64,000 nucleotides of DNA from Treponema sp. Lineage in GTDB: Bacteria > Spirochaetota > Spirochaetia > Treponematales > Treponemataceae. The notes below the pieces were generated by a model. It was not told the origin of the DNA. It did no database searches and saw only the letters and a program-made list of their open reading frames with translations. The stretch is taken from the NCBI GenBank assembly GCA_016290995.1, contig JAEEVR010000006.1, positions 1 through 64,000 of the forward strand, written 5' to 3'. This document shows, one piece after another, positions 27,607 through 36,995 of the stretch (positions within the stretch are counted from its first letter, which is position 1; each line of letters starts with the position of its first letter). The position numbers were made by a program, and so were the translations under genes.

Positions 27607-28110
27607 ATGCCTAAAATTCGCCGCGTTCTGGGCATTGACCCCGGCCTGGCCAACACCGGCTGGGGAATCATTGACTGGAACGGCAGCAAGTTCACGCTGG
27701 TTAAATACGGCGTGATAGAAACGGCCGCGTCCGAAATTCACGGAACGCGGCTTTTGCATATCTACAACCATCTTAACGCGGTAATCCAAGAATACAAGCC
27801 AACCGAAGCCGCGATGGAAACCCTTTACTTTGCGAAGAACCAAACTAGCGCCATGTCGGTGGCCGAGGCCCGCGGCGTGGTCACTCTATGCCTTGCCCAA
27901 AATTGCGTTCCCCTTGGAGAATACAAGCCCAACCAAATAAAGCAGGCCGTCACAGGAAGCGGGGCCGCCGACAAGGAATTGGTCGAGCGCTACGTTCAGC
28001 TTTTGCTTGGACTTGCCGCTCCTCCCAAGCCCGACCACGCCGCCGACGCCCTTGCCGGCGCGATAACGCACATAAACGCGGGCAGTCTTCCGCTTGCAAA
28101 TTTGCCCTAA
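27607..28110 (+). CDS. ruvC: Holliday junction endonuclease RuvC
   Basis: 167 residues. Acidic catalytic residues are visible in LGIDPGLANTGWG (Asp), EAAMETLYF (Glu) and KPDHAADALAGAI (Asp pair). It resolves Holliday junctions bound by RuvAB. It follows yebC by 10 bases, with an AAGGAAAGG ribosome site. Confidence 0.95.
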   Translation: MPKIRRVLGIDPGLANTGWGIIDWNGSKFTLVKYGVIETAASEIHGTRLLHIYNHLNAVIQEYKPTEAAMETLYFAKNQTSAMSVAEARGVVTLCLAQNCVPLGEYKPNQIKQAVTGSGAADKELVERYVQLLLGLAAPPKPDHAADALAGAITHINAGSLPLANLP

Positions 28111-28122
28111 AAGCGCTAATAT
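28094..28122 (+). promoter_or_regulatory. Internal ruvA promoter, predicted leaderless
   Basis: TTGCAA (28094-28099), 17 bases, TAATAT (28117-28122), then 7 bases to the ATG at 28130. It overlaps the end of ruvC. There is no ribosome site before ruvA. Confidence 0.55.
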
Positions 28123-28129
28123 ATAATCT

Positions 28130-28744
28130 ATGTTCAACAGTTTAAAAGGCGTGATTACTTACAAGGCGCACAACACGGTTCACCTTGACGTGAACGGCTG
28201 GGAATGGGATTTGTACGTTCCCACAAGCGCGATTGAGGAGTTGGGCGACATCGGCTCGACAGCGAGAATCTTCACTTGGATGTACGTTCGCGAAGACATG
28301 ATGAAAATGTTCGGCTTTGCCACGGAAGAGGAGCGCAACGTTTTCTTGGACCTTCTTAAGGTCGAAGGCGTCGGAGCCAAGGGCGCTATAAAAATCTTGA
28401 GCAACATCAGCATCTCAAAATTCATTGAAGCGCTTGACGGCGGAAACACCGAGGCGCTAGAAGCGGTTTCGGGCATCGGAAAAAAGACCGCCGCAAAAAT
28501 CATGCTCACTCTCAAAGGCAAACTCACCTTGGAAGATTCCACAAAGTCCTCTCACCACACAGAGCAGGCGGAATTCCAGGACGTAATAAATTCTTTGGTC
28601 GACATGGGCTACGACAAGCGCGACGTTACCGAAGTCGTAGACAGAATCACCGAGCAACTTATGGAAAATTCCGAGTTCACTTCAAAGTCGCACACCGGAA
28701 AAGAAGAGATGATTTTCCGCCAAGCCCTTGTGGATTTGGCCTAA
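28130..28744 (+). CDS. ruvA: Holliday junction helicase subunit RuvA
   Basis: 204 residues. OB-fold N-terminus (MFNSLKGVITYKAHNTVHLDVNGWEW), helix-hairpin-helix motifs (LLKVEGVGAKGAIKIL and LEAVSGIGKKTAAKIML) that bind junction DNA, and the C-terminal domain III that contacts RuvB. It targets the RuvB motor to Holliday junctions. Confidence 0.95.
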   Translation: MFNSLKGVITYKAHNTVHLDVNGWEWDLYVPTSAIEELGDIGSTARIFTWMYVREDMMKMFGFATEEERNVFLDLLKVEGVGAKGAIKILSNISISKFIEALDGGNTEALEAVSGIGKKTAAKIMLTLKGKLTLEDSTKSSHHTEQAEFQDVINSLVDMGYDKRDVTEVVDRITEQLMENSEFTSKSHTGKEEMIFRQALVDLA

Positions 28745-28759
28745 GGCGTTTGGAACTGT

Positions 28760-29800
28760 ATGAGCGACGAATACCAGGACATTGTCCGCGCCGGGATTCC
28801 CTTGGCCGACGACGCGCAGGAAGGAAGCCTGCGCCCCCAGCTTTTAAATGAGTTTTTGGGCCAAGAAGAAATCAAGAAAAACCTTTCTGTCTTTATCCAA
28901 GCCGCCCGCGACAGGGAAGAGGCGCTGGACCATCTTTTTTTGATCGGTCCGCCGGGCTTGGGAAAAACGACGCTAGCTCAAATCACAGCGCACGAATTGG
29001 GCGCCGACTTTAAGGTGACAAGCGCTCCCGCCTTGGACAAGCCAAAAGACTTGGCGGGCATTCTTTCCACAATCACGCCGCGTACTGTTTTCTTTATCGA
29101 CGAAATCCACCGCCTCAAGCCCGCCATCGAAGAAATGCTTTACATCGCGATGGAAGACTACGAGCTTGACTGGGTTATCGGCCAGGGAGCGGCGGCGCGC
29201 ACGGTTCGCATCCCGATTCCAAAATTCACTTTGGTCGGAGCGACGACTAAGGCGGGAATGGTTTCCAGCCCCCTTATAAGCCGCTTTGGAATCGTTCAGC
29301 GCTTTAACTATTACAATCACAACGAATTGTCCGATATCGTAAAAAGGTCGGCGAAAATTTTGGACGTAAAGATAAACGACGACGCGTCGCTCTTGCTTGC
29401 AAAATGCTCTCGCGGAACTCCCCGCGTGGCCAACCGCGTTCTGCGCCGCATGCGCGACTTTGCCCAGATTGAGGGAAGCGAAGTCATTACAAAAGAAATC
29501 GCGCAAGAAGGCTTAAAGCGTTTGGGAATCGACGACCTTGGCTTGGAAAAATACGACCGCGAGATTTTGCTTTCAATTATAAATAATTTTGGCGGCGGTC
29601 CTGTCGGAGCGGAAACGCTTGCCATAAGCATTGGCGAAAGCCAAGACACTTTGGAAGACTACTACGAGCCGTACTTGATTCAATGCGGCTTGATTCAACG
29701 AACGCCCCGCGGCCGCATCGTCACCGCCCGCGCTTACGAGCAGCTGGGCCTTGAAATAAAAGACCGCCTTGGAAAGGGCGGCCAGGGATCCTTGTTTTGA
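28760..29800 (+). CDS. ruvB: Holliday junction helicase subunit RuvB
   Basis: 346-residue AAA+ motor that drives branch migration. Walker [10 protein letters not shown] near residue 60, Walker B FIDEIHRL, sensor 1 GATTKAG, the arginine-finger region in SRFGIVQRF, and a C-terminal winged helix. It follows ruvA by 15 bases, and its stop overlaps the queA start (TTGA). Confidence 0.97.
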   Translation: MSDEYQDIVRAGIPLADDAQEGSLRPQLLNEFLGQEEIKKNLSVFIQAARDREEALDHLFLIGPPGLGKTTLAQITAHELGADFKVTSAPALDKPKDLAGILSTITPRTVFFIDEIHRLKPAIEEMLYIAMEDYELDWVIGQGAAARTVRIPIPKFTLVGATTKAGMVSSPLISRFGIVQRFNYYNHNELSDIVKRSAKILDVKINDDASLLLAKCSRGTPRVANRVLRRMRDFAQIEGSEVITKEIAQEGLKRLGIDDLGLEKYDREILLSIINNFGGGPVGAETLAISIGESQDTLEDYYEPYLIQCGLIQRTPRGRIVTARAYEQLGLEIKDRLGKGGQGSLF

Positions 29801-30846
29801 AACGAACTGACTTTTACTTTGACCTCCCGGCGGAACTCATCGCCCAGCGGCCCAGCGCCGTCCGCGGCCAAGACCGCCTTATGCTTTTGGGGCGTACTAG
29901 CGGCGCGGTGGAGCACCACAAAATGGACGACCTTCCGGGCTTGATAGAAGACGGCGCCTTGATGGTATTCAACAACAGCCGCGTGCGCCGCGCCCGACTT
30001 TTTGGCGTAAAGGAAAACACCGGCCGCGAAGTCGAGTTTATGTTCCTTAACCAGGCGGCCTTTGGCGAAGGCTGTGTTTGGAACACAATGGTAAAGAACG
30101 CCAAAAAGCAAAAGGCCGGAATGAGATACCAGTTCCCCGACGGCTCTGTGGCCACAATTTTGGACGACCCGCAAAACGCGGGAACGGAATTCCGCCTATT
30201 AAAGTTTGCCTTTCCTATAACGGAAGAATGGTTTGAAAAGAACGGCCACATTCCGCTTCCTCCATACATTAAGCGCGATGACGAGGCCGCAGACGGCGAG
30301 AGATACCAAAACGTTTACGCCGACCAAACCGGAAGCGCCGCTTGTCCAACGGCCGGCCTTCATTTTACCGAAGAAATGCTTGGCCGCCTAAGCCAAAAAG
30401 GCGTTGAGCGCGTTTTTGTAACCCTGCACGTCGGCCTTGGCACTTTCTTGCCTGTCCGCGAAGACCAAATCGAAGACCATAAAATGCACGAAGAAATTTT
30501 TACGATAGAGGCCGACGTGGCGCAAAAAATAAACCAAGCCAAAAAAGACGGACGTCCGATTCTAGCAGTCGGCACCACCAGCGTGCGAACGCTTGAGTCG
30601 GCCGCGAATGAAACTTCTGACGGCTTGATAAAAGCGGGAACGCGCGGCACAAGCATCTTTATGTACCCCGGATACAAGTTCAAGGTTGTGGACCAAATGT
30701 TCACCAATTTTCATACGCCCGAAAGCACGCTGATAATGCTTGTGTCCGCTTTTGCCGGCCGCGAAAATATTTTGGCCGCCTACCAAGAGGCAGTCCGAGA
30801 GCGCTACCGCTTTTTCTCTTACGGCGACTGCATGTTGATTAAATAA
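29797..30846 (+). CDS. queA: S-adenosylmethionine:tRNA ribosyltransferase-isomerase
   Basis: 349 residues from a TTG start that overlaps the ruvB stop by 4 bases. It adds the epoxycyclopentane moiety in queuosine synthesis for tRNA wobble position 34. Family blocks: [66 protein letters not shown] and [19 protein letters not shown] ruvB-queA junction is common. It converges with the CoxM-like gene, overlapping 8 bases. Confidence 0.95.
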   Translation: MKRTDFYFDLPAELIAQRPSAVRGQDRLMLLGRTSGAVEHHKMDDLPGLIEDGALMVFNNSRVRRARLFGVKENTGREVEFMFLNQAAFGEGCVWNTMVKNAKKQKAGMRYQFPDGSVATILDDPQNAGTEFRLLKFAFPITEEWFEKNGHIPLPPYIKRDDEAADGERYQNVYADQTGSAACPTAGLHFTEEMLGRLSQKGVERVFVTLHVGLGTFLPVREDQIEDHKMHEEIFTIEADVAQKINQAKKDGRPILAVGTTSVRTLESAANETSDGLIKAGTRGTSIFMYPGYKFKVVDQMFTNFHTPESTLIMLVSAFAGRENILAAYQEAVRERYRFFSYGDCMLIK

Positions 30847-31666
30847 GCTGGTTAAGGCTGTAGCGGGTAAAGTTTAAGAATTCTTCCTTTAATCGGCCGA
30901 TGTTTGGCGTTGTCGGCTCAAAGCTTTTTTCAAAGGCCGTTTGCGCCGCTTCCAAAAATTTTTGGATAATCTTTTGGGTCAGCGGAAGCTTTTCGCCCAT
31001 AAGCTTTGTCTCCAGCTCGCTGTCTTGGAAAACAATCGGACCGGCAAAGGCGATTTTTACGCTGGACAAAACGCCTCGGTCGGTTCTTGCCAAAAAGCAA
31101 AAGGCCGATGATTCTTCTGTCAATTTGCTTGTCGGGCCGGAACGGCGGTAAACCGAAACGTCCCAGTCGTCGGCGGGAACGTGTATGTTTACAAGAAGCT
31201 GCTTGGGCTGGATGCCGGTAAACTTTGCGATTGGAACGGTAACGCTCATTTGGTTTTCTGTGTTGCGGAATTTGAGGCTTGTTCCCAAGGCCAGCAGCGG
31301 CGCGTAAAGACTTCGCTTTATTTCTTTTGGCGTTTTGACAGAAGCGCAAATGTTTCCGCCCAAAGTGGCCATGTTTCTTACAAAATGGTTGGCGACGCTC
31401 TTTGCGGCTTCGGTCAAAATTTGCGGGATGCGGTCTTTGTCCAATTCCAAGATTTGGTTTAGAGTTACCGCAGGGCCAAAGTCGATGTAGCGCTCATGGT
31501 GGTTTATTGTTTTAAGTTCGGCCACGTCGCGAACGCTCAAGGTTTTTTCAGGGAGTTCTTTGATGGAGGTGCAGCCGCCGACGATTTCCAGACCGGTGAC
31601 ATTCTTTATTTGATAGAGAATTTCGGAAACGTTTTTTGCCAAGAAAATTGTTTTGTTATTTTGCAT
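30839..31666 (-). CDS. Molybdenum-hydroxylase FAD subunit (CoxM-like)
   Basis: 275 residues of the xanthine dehydrogenase / carbon monoxide dehydrogenase medium-subunit type. The second FAD-binding block is well kept (VRNMATLGGNICA near residue 98); the first reads VGGCTSI instead of the usual AGGTDL. It should carry electrons from the iron-sulfur subunit to FAD. Last gene of a five-gene leftward operon beginning with the sugar dehydratase; it overlaps the 2Fe-2S gene by 11 bases. The substrate is unknown. Confidence 0.82.
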   Translation of the reverse strand: MQNNKTIFLAKNVSEILYQIKNVTGLEIVGGCTSIKELPEKTLSVRDVAELKTINHHERYIDFGPAVTLNQILELDKDRIPQILTEAAKSVANHFVRNMATLGGNICASVKTPKEIKRSLYAPLLALGTSLKFRNTENQMSVTVPIAKFTGIQPKQLLVNIHVPADDWDVSVYRRSGPTSKLTEESSAFCFLARTDRGVLSSVKIAFAGPIVFQDSELETKLMGEKLPLTQKIIQKFLEAAQTAFEKSFEPTTPNIGRLKEEFLNFTRYSLNQLI

Positions 31667-32144
31667 TTTTCTTTAACCTTTCCTTTTCAAAGTGAATCTG
31701 CGCCGCGTAAATGATTCCGTTTATCAGCGTGTCGTTTTCAACGCAGCATTCTCTAAGGTCTGCGATGCGTTCGGCAATTTGTTCGCGGGTTGGATTTGAG
31801 TATGTGGAAATTATTTCCCAAGCGGCAAAGATTTTTCCTGGGTTGCAGTAACCGCAAAGGCTTACGCCTGCCTTTTCAAAGCCTTTTAAAATTTCTTGGC
31901 ACGGCGGTTGCTTTGAAAAATGTTCCATTGTTATGATATTTCCGTTCCTTACGATGCCGCATGGAATCAAGCAGCTAAGAACGGCTTTTCCGTCAAGCAA
32001 AACGGCGCAAGAGCCGCAATTGGCTTTTCCGCAGCCGCATTTTACCGAAATAAGCTTTTGCCTTCGCAATAGCTCCAGCAAGCTGCATTCCGGCTCGGCT
32101 TCCAAGGAAATCTTTTCTTCATTGATCGTAAAGTATAGTTTCAT
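31656..32144 (-). CDS. Molybdenum-hydroxylase 2Fe-2S subunit (CoxS-like)
   Basis: 162 residues. The N-terminal plant-type ferredoxin cluster is intact: CGCGKANCGSC followed by Cys in VLSCL. The second, helical cluster has CGYCNPG, but where relatives have CRCTGY this protein reads RECCVEND, so the CxC pair is altered. The second cluster may therefore be missing or differently ligated. It overlaps both neighbours by 4 and 11 bases, implying coupled translation and a complex. Confidence 0.82.
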   Translation of the reverse strand: MKLYFTINEEKISLEAEPECSLLELLRRQKLISVKCGCGKANCGSCAVLLDGKAVLSCLIPCGIVRNGNIITMEHFSKQPPCQEILKGFEKAGVSLCGYCNPGKIFAAWEIISTYSNPTREQIAERIADLRECCVENDTLINGIIYAAQIHFEKERLKKNAK

Positions 32145-34204
32145 TGGCCGCCTTCCTTCTTTTGCTGGTTGTCTTTTTCTTTTGCCGCTTCCTTTTGGTC
32201 AAGGACAGACTTAAAGAGTTCGCCGTTCTTTAACGGAATTGAATGAATGTCCAAGCGCAAGGCTTGCGATAAGGCGGCGGAAAAGGCAGCCGGCAAAGCT
32301 TTTTTTATCAAGCCGCCGATTTGCGCCGGTTCGGATTCCGATTGGACAAATGAAATGTAGATGTTCTTTGCCGAAAGCTTTTCGCCAAGAATCAGTTCCG
32401 CCAAGGTTTTTTGTATTGAAAATTTTATTTTGCTTTCAGCTTCTTTTCCGGCCAAAATTTTTCCCGCGCTTACGGCAACCCAAATGTTTTTAATTTCGGG
32501 CTTGTAGACGCAGGTGTCAACGGTAAGCTCTAGGGCGACGACGATAAAGGATGTTGAGTTAAAGGGAGTTCCCTTAAAGCGCGTTTTGTTCCATTGTTTG
32601 ATTTGCGTTTTAGTGATGGCCTTGCTTACCGTAATAGGAAGCGGCGAGCGGAACCTCTTTGTTTGTATTCCCTGACAACACTTTTTTAAGAGGCTTGTCA
32701 TTATCGAAAGGTTTGAATAAAAGTTTTCGGGGATAAGGGGATCGTCCTTAAGGTTGAACTCCGAATTCACTTTTACCATTTTTGGATCGATTTGAAGTAT
32801 TTCCGCCGCTTCGTTCTTCCAAATTTCCATAATGGTTTTGGAAGGCGTCACCGCGTGAATCACAAGGCTTCCGTCTTTTTGCAAGGTGGCTTCCATTTTT
32901 TGGTCGCATTCAAAAATGCTTGTCCCGTAGTAGCCGCTTGCGTCGTAAGCGGTGGAAAGGCCGATTCCCCTTGGCTTTATGCTGTCCGATGAGTAGGAGG
33001 CGTTGATTTTATTCGTTACAAATTTGCGCTGAAAATCGCTCTGCCGCAAAATCGCTTCCAAGGATTCCGCGCCTTTTTCAATGTTGATGTTAAAGGGCAT
33101 TTTAGAAGCTTGCTTGTTCAATATTTTTGAGTTGATGGCCCGCAACTCTCCAGGCGCAAAGCCGGCCACGTCGGCCGCCTTTTGCAACTGGCATTCCAAG
33201 GCGTAAAAAGCTTGCGCGTCGATTGTCTCAACGTTTACCGACGCGGGCGGCTTTTGGGAGGCCCTTGCCACCGCGTTTATTTCCAAATTGTCAAAATTGT
33301 ATACGCCAACGCTTGCGATTGTAAGGCGGTCGATGATTTCTTCCGCAAAGGGATTAAAGGCGCCCGCGTCAAAGTCGATGTCGATTGTGGCGGCCAATAT
33401 CGTTCCGTCCTTGTCAAAGGCTGTCTTATGAGTTATCGCAACTTCGCCGGTGTTGGATATGAACTTGTCGTCCTCCTCGCGGCTGTAGACAAGCTTTACA
33501 GGCTTTTGCGACAGAATGACGGCGGCGCATGTTTGGCAAACCAAAAGAGTGTTGCCCCAAAGGCTGTTGACGCTTGGCTCGCAAGAAATCGTTTTGTTTA
33601 CAAAAATCTTTTCTTCTGGAATCGAAAAAACGGCGCAAAGGTTTTTAATCAAGTGGCCCGGCCATTGGGTCGGCGTGTTTACTGTAAGCGTGTCCTTTGT
33701 CATATAGCATAGGGCGCCGTTTGTTTCGTTGACTTCGGTGGAGTCAAGGTTGTAAACCCATTTGTTTTGAACCTTTAAGGCCGCCTTGTTGAAAAACTTT
33801 TGGACGTTTTTTTGACGGCCGCCTCCCAAGACGATTCTCTTTTGTGAAAGAATTGTTTTTTCGACAGGTTCCGACAAGGCTTCGATTTCTATTTTTGCCT
33901 TTGAGGCAAATTCTTCCAAGAGATTTTTGTCGGGGCCCGCCAAAAGCGCGATCGGCTGGCCTTCGTATAAAAGCTTTTCCGAACAAAAGATTTCTGTGTT
34001 TACGCCAAGGGTTTCAATGGAATTCTTGCCTGGAAAATTTTTTGCGTCGATTAAAAAGTAACCGTCGGGCAAGTCCTTTATTTCGACGCTTTTTAGGATT
34101 CCCGCTTTTTTGGGGGAGCGAATAATCTTTGCAAAAATCATTCCGTCTCTTTCCAAATCGCTGTAATAGCTTTTGGAAATCTGCGTTTGAGGCTTTTCAG
34201 ACAT
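32141..34204 (-). CDS. Degenerate molybdenum-hydroxylase large subunit (CoxL/XdhA-like)
   Basis: 687 residues aligned by order of blocks to the large subunit of xanthine dehydrogenase-type enzymes (GQPIALLAG, NTPTQWPGHLIKNLCAVFSI, KPVKLVYSREED, DKDGTILAATIDIDFDAGAF, FAPGELRAINS). The residues expected to hold the molybdenum cofactor are not recognisable: the GGGFGG loop, the RGFGxPQ segment, and the C-terminal GVGEPP with its catalytic Glu, which here seems to be IGGLIKK before ALPAAFSAALSQAL. It is also shorter than the usual 750-800 residues. Either it has a different cofactor or substrate, or it is not an enzyme. Overlaps the aminotransferase gene by 8 bases. Confidence 0.75.
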   Translation of the reverse strand: MSEKPQTQISKSYYSDLERDGMIFAKIIRSPKKAGILKSVEIKDLPDGYFLIDAKNFPGKNSIETLGVNTEIFCSEKLLYEGQPIALLAGPDKNLLEEFASKAKIEIEALSEPVEKTILSQKRIVLGGGRQKNVQKFFNKAALKVQNKWVYNLDSTEVNETNGALCYMTKDTLTVNTPTQWPGHLIKNLCAVFSIPEEKIFVNKTISCEPSVNSLWGNTLLVCQTCAAVILSQKPVKLVYSREEDDKFISNTGEVAITHKTAFDKDGTILAATIDIDFDAGAFNPFAEEIIDRLTIASVGVYNFDNLEINAVARASQKPPASVNVETIDAQAFYALECQLQKAADVAGFAPGELRAINSKILNKQASKMPFNINIEKGAESLEAILRQSDFQRKFVTNKINASYSSDSIKPRGIGLSTAYDASGYYGTSIFECDQKMEATLQKDGSLVIHAVTPSKTIMEIWKNEAAEILQIDPKMVKVNSEFNLKDDPLIPENFYSNLSIMTSLLKKCCQGIQTKRFRSPLPITVSKAITKTQIKQWNKTRFKGTPFNSTSFIVVALELTVDTCVYKPEIKNIWVAVSAGKILAGKEAESKIKFSIQKTLAELILGEKLSAKNIYISFVQSESEPAQIGGLIKKALPAAFSAALSQALRLDIHSIPLKNGELFKSVLDQKEAAKEKDNQQKKEGGQ

Positions 34205-35432
34205 GATTTTCTTCTCCGATTTTCTTTACGGCGTCAATTACGCTTTCCGCCATTTTCTTTGTCATGTCGGGCCAGAGGGGCAGGCTAATCGTTCTTCGAT
34301 ATTGGCTTTCGGCGTTTGGAAAATTCTTTGCGTTGAATTTTTTGTCCAAACCGGCCCAATACTTAAAGTGGAATAGGGGAATAAAGTGAACCGAGATTCC
34401 GATTCCCTCTTTTTGCAAGGCTTTTGCAAATTCTTCCCTGTTGATTTTTAGCTTGTCAAGGTTCAGGCGCGCAAGGTATAGGTGCCAGGCGTTTCCTTCT
34501 CCGTCAGGCGGAAGCTGGATAAAATCCAACTTGGAAAAAGCCTTGTTGTAAAGATTTATGATTTTTTTTCGCGCTTCAAAGAATTCGTTCGCGCGCGCCA
34601 ATTGAACGCGGCCAATTACCGCCAGCAAGTCTGGCAAATTGAATTTCCAGCCCAAATCCACGATGTCGTATTCCCAGCTTGCGCGCGGGCTTGTGTAGCG
34701 GTCCCAAGTGGTTCTGTCCATTCCGTGCATTCTCATCACGGTCATGCGCTTGGCTAGGGCTTGGTCGCGGACGCAAACCATTCCGCCTTCCGCTGTCGTC
34801 ATCGTCTTTGTAACGTAAAACGAAAAAACGCCCGCGTCGCAAATCGTTCCCGCGTAGCCTAGCTTTGTCAACGACGGAAACGCGTGCGCCGCGTCTTCGA
34901 TTACCTTTACCTTGTATTTATGCGCCAGTTCAACCAAGCGAGCCATGTCGCAAACGTTTCCAGCGATGTGAACCGGAACGATGGCGACAATCTTTTTTCC
35001 TTTGTCGGCGGCCAAAAGCTTTTCAACCTTGTCAACGTCGATCGAATATGAATCCTTCTCTATGTCGGCGAACAAAACGTCGGCGCCCAAATGCTTTGCG
35101 CACGCGGCGGTTGAGACAAAAGTGTAGGGCGTTGTGATTACTGCCGTTCCCTTTTTTACGCCGCACGCTTCCATCGCTAAAATCATTCCGCTTGTGGCGC
35201 TGTTCACCGCAAGGCTAATCACGTCCTTTGCGCTAAGGCCGGCGGCTTTTCTGGCGGCGGTTACGGAATCGTCCACCTTGTTCATATAGTATGAAAATTC
35301 TTTTTCAAAAGCCAGCGCGTGCTTTCCTGTCGTCAGCCAACCTGAGCGCAAAACTTCCAAGACGCCGGTTTCCTCTTCTTTGGAAATCGAAGGACGCGAA
35401 AAAGCAACTTTCAATGAATCAGAATCCGCCAC
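34197..35432 (-). CDS. DegT/DnrJ/EryC1/StrS sugar aminotransferase
   Basis: 411 residues, PLP-dependent, fold type I. The Schiff-base Lys lies in FYVTKTMTTAEGGMV near residue 190; the PLP-contact block is VIEDAAHAFPS; the N-terminus SRPSISKEEETGVLEVLRSGWLTTG is typical of sugar aminotransferases. It puts an amino group on a keto-sugar nucleotide, probably the 4-keto product of the dehydratase encoded just upstream (one intergenic base). The pair resembles the first two steps to bacillosamine-like or other amino deoxysugars. Confidence 0.9.
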   Translation of the reverse strand: MADSDSLKVAFSRPSISKEEETGVLEVLRSGWLTTGKHALAFEKEFSYYMNKVDDSVTAARKAAGLSAKDVISLAVNSATSGMILAMEACGVKKGTAVITTPYTFVSTAACAKHLGADVLFADIEKDSYSIDVDKVEKLLAADKGKKIVAIVPVHIAGNVCDMARLVELAHKYKVKVIEDAAHAFPSLTKLGYAGTICDAGVFSFYVTKTMTTAEGGMVCVRDQALAKRMTVMRMHGMDRTTWDRYTSPRASWEYDIVDLGWKFNLPDLLAVIGRVQLARANEFFEARKKIINLYNKAFSKLDFIQLPPDGEGNAWHLYLARLNLDKLKINREEFAKALQKEGIGISVHFIPLFHFKYWAGLDKKFNAKNFPNAESQYRRTISLPLWPDMTKKMAESVIDAVKKIGEENHV

Positions 35433-35433
35433 T

Positions 35434-36903
35434 TTATTCTCCTATCGAAGGAATCGTCTGGCTCAAAATGCTTTTTAATTCCTTTGCGTTGCGGTAAATC
35501 TTAAAGTCCGCCGCGCCTTCGTTTGCAAAGCAAATCGGCCGCAATTTATTTAAAAGTTCGTCAAGCGAAAAATCTGTTTTGGAAGGAATGTCCATCCTTA
35601 AAACTTTTGGAAAGGCAGTCGGCTCTGGATTTTCTTCCTTTAGCCAAAGGGGTTCGGTCAAACGTTCGCCCTTGCGCGCCCCAGTATATTTTATTTCAAT
35701 GTCCTTTCCGACTTCCAATCCGCTAAATTTGATTATTTGCTCGGCCAAGTCCTTGATTTTGATCGGCTCGCCCATGTCCAAAAGATAGGCCTCTCCGTTT
35801 ACTCCCACGCCGCCTGTTTGCAAAACCAAGGAACAGGCTTCTGGAATAGTCATAAAGTAGCGCTCCATTTTTGGATCGGTGACCGTGACCGGGCCGCCGT
35901 TTTTGATTTGTTCCATAAATAGGGGCAGTATTGAACCGCGCGAGCCAAGAACGTTTCCAAAACGCACAAACATAAACGATTGGCTTTTCTTTGCTTTTTC
36001 AGACGCTTGCAAAAGAAGTTTTTCGCAAAGAAATTTTGACGCGCCGTAAACGCTTACCGGCTGCACGGCCTTGTCGGTCGAAATCAATACAAATCTTTTT
36101 ACGTTAAATTCCAACGCGGCGTCCAAAAGGTTTTTGGTGCCAAAGACGTTGTTTTCAACCGAGGCCACAGGGTTTTCTTCCATTAGGGGAACGTGCTTGT
36201 AGGCGGCGCAGTGGAAAATCGCGTCGCACTTTGTCTGCTTTATGATGTAGCGGGTGTACTCCCTGTCTTTCATGTCGCCGATGATTGGAACGATAGTAGC
36301 CTTTTCGCCTACGCCTTCTTGCTGCAAGAGGCGCAGTTCCCGGTCTATTTGATAGATGGAATTTTCGCCGTGGCCAAAAAGGTAAAGGCGTTCGGCGCCG
36401 CCGCTAAGCAACTGCCTGCTCAATTCTGAACCGATCGAGCCGCCCGCGCCTGTAATCAAAACGCGCTTTCCGCGCAGGTATGCCAAGCTTTCCTTTAATG
36501 AAATCGTTACCGGCGTGCGGCCCAAAATGTCCAAGGGGTCGATCTCGCGCGCTTGAACCAAGTGGGCGGTGCCGTTGACTACTTGGCTGATGGCCGGAAG
36601 AATCTTGATTTTTACAAAGCCGCTTTTTTTGAGGATTTCGTAGATTTCCTTGATTCGTTCAACGCCTGCCGAAGGAATTGCCAAGATCGCTTCGTCGTTT
36701 GGAGCGGGATTTAAGGCTTGGGCGATGCTTTCGATGGGGCCTAAAACGGGCACGCCGTCGATTTTGGCGCCGATAATGTTTTTGTCGTCATCCAAAAAGG
36801 CTGTTGTCTTGCCGAAAATTTTCTTTCTTTTGATGTCGTCGGCAATCATTTGGCCGGCAAAGCCAGCGCCGATGATGTAAAGCTTAGTTTCACTTCGATT
36901 CAA
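35434..36903 (-). CDS. CapD/FlaA1-family sugar-nucleotide dehydratase
   Basis: 489 residues from a TTG start with a GGTGGG site upstream. An N-terminal nucleotide-binding domain (LYIIGAGFAGQMIADDI) precedes the SDR domain with GAGGSIGSELSRQL (near 150), FHCAAYKHVPLMEENP and the catalytic STDK...YGASK stretch. Most relatives of this size (PglF, CapD) have four N-terminal membrane helices; these are missing, so this one is probably soluble. Likely reaction: 4,6-dehydration of a UDP-HexNAc. It is the first gene of the operon with aminotransferase and molybdenum-hydroxylase-like subunits. Confidence 0.88.
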   Translation of the reverse strand: MNRSETKLYIIGAGFAGQMIADDIKRKKIFGKTTAFLDDDKNIIGAKIDGVPVLGPIESIAQALNPAPNDEAILAIPSAGVERIKEIYEILKKSGFVKIKILPAISQVVNGTAHLVQAREIDPLDILGRTPVTISLKESLAYLRGKRVLITGAGGSIGSELSRQLLSGGAERLYLFGHGENSIYQIDRELRLLQQEGVGEKATIVPIIGDMKDREYTRYIIKQTKCDAIFHCAAYKHVPLMEENPVASVENNVFGTKNLLDAALEFNVKRFVLISTDKAVQPVSVYGASKFLCEKLLLQASEKAKKSQSFMFVRFGNVLGSRGSILPLFMEQIKNGGPVTVTDPKMERYFMTIPEACSLVLQTGGVGVNGEAYLLDMGEPIKIKDLAEQIIKFSGLEVGKDIEIKYTGARKGERLTEPLWLKEENPEPTAFPKVLRMDIPSKTDFSLDELLNKLRPICFANEGAADFKIYRNAKELKSILSQTIPSIGE

Positions 36904-36921
36904 TTTGACCCACCGCTTATA

Positions 36922-36950
36922 ATTGTAGCATTGTTTTCGCTAATGTTCAA
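36922..36950 (-). promoter_or_regulatory. Promoter of the dehydratase operon
   Basis: Minus strand TTGAAC (36950-36945), 17 bases, TACAAT (36927-36922). It leaves a short leader with GGTGGG before the TTG start at 36903. Confidence 0.7.
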
Positions 36951-36995
36951 GTAAAAAAATCCGATAAAAGTAAAAGAGGAGTAAAATAAGACGAA

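Noticed and set aside
30474..30486. AAGACCATAA in queA as another copy of the hemW repeat
   Set aside because: Only ten bases match with no shared flank, within a conserved coding block; chance is enough.
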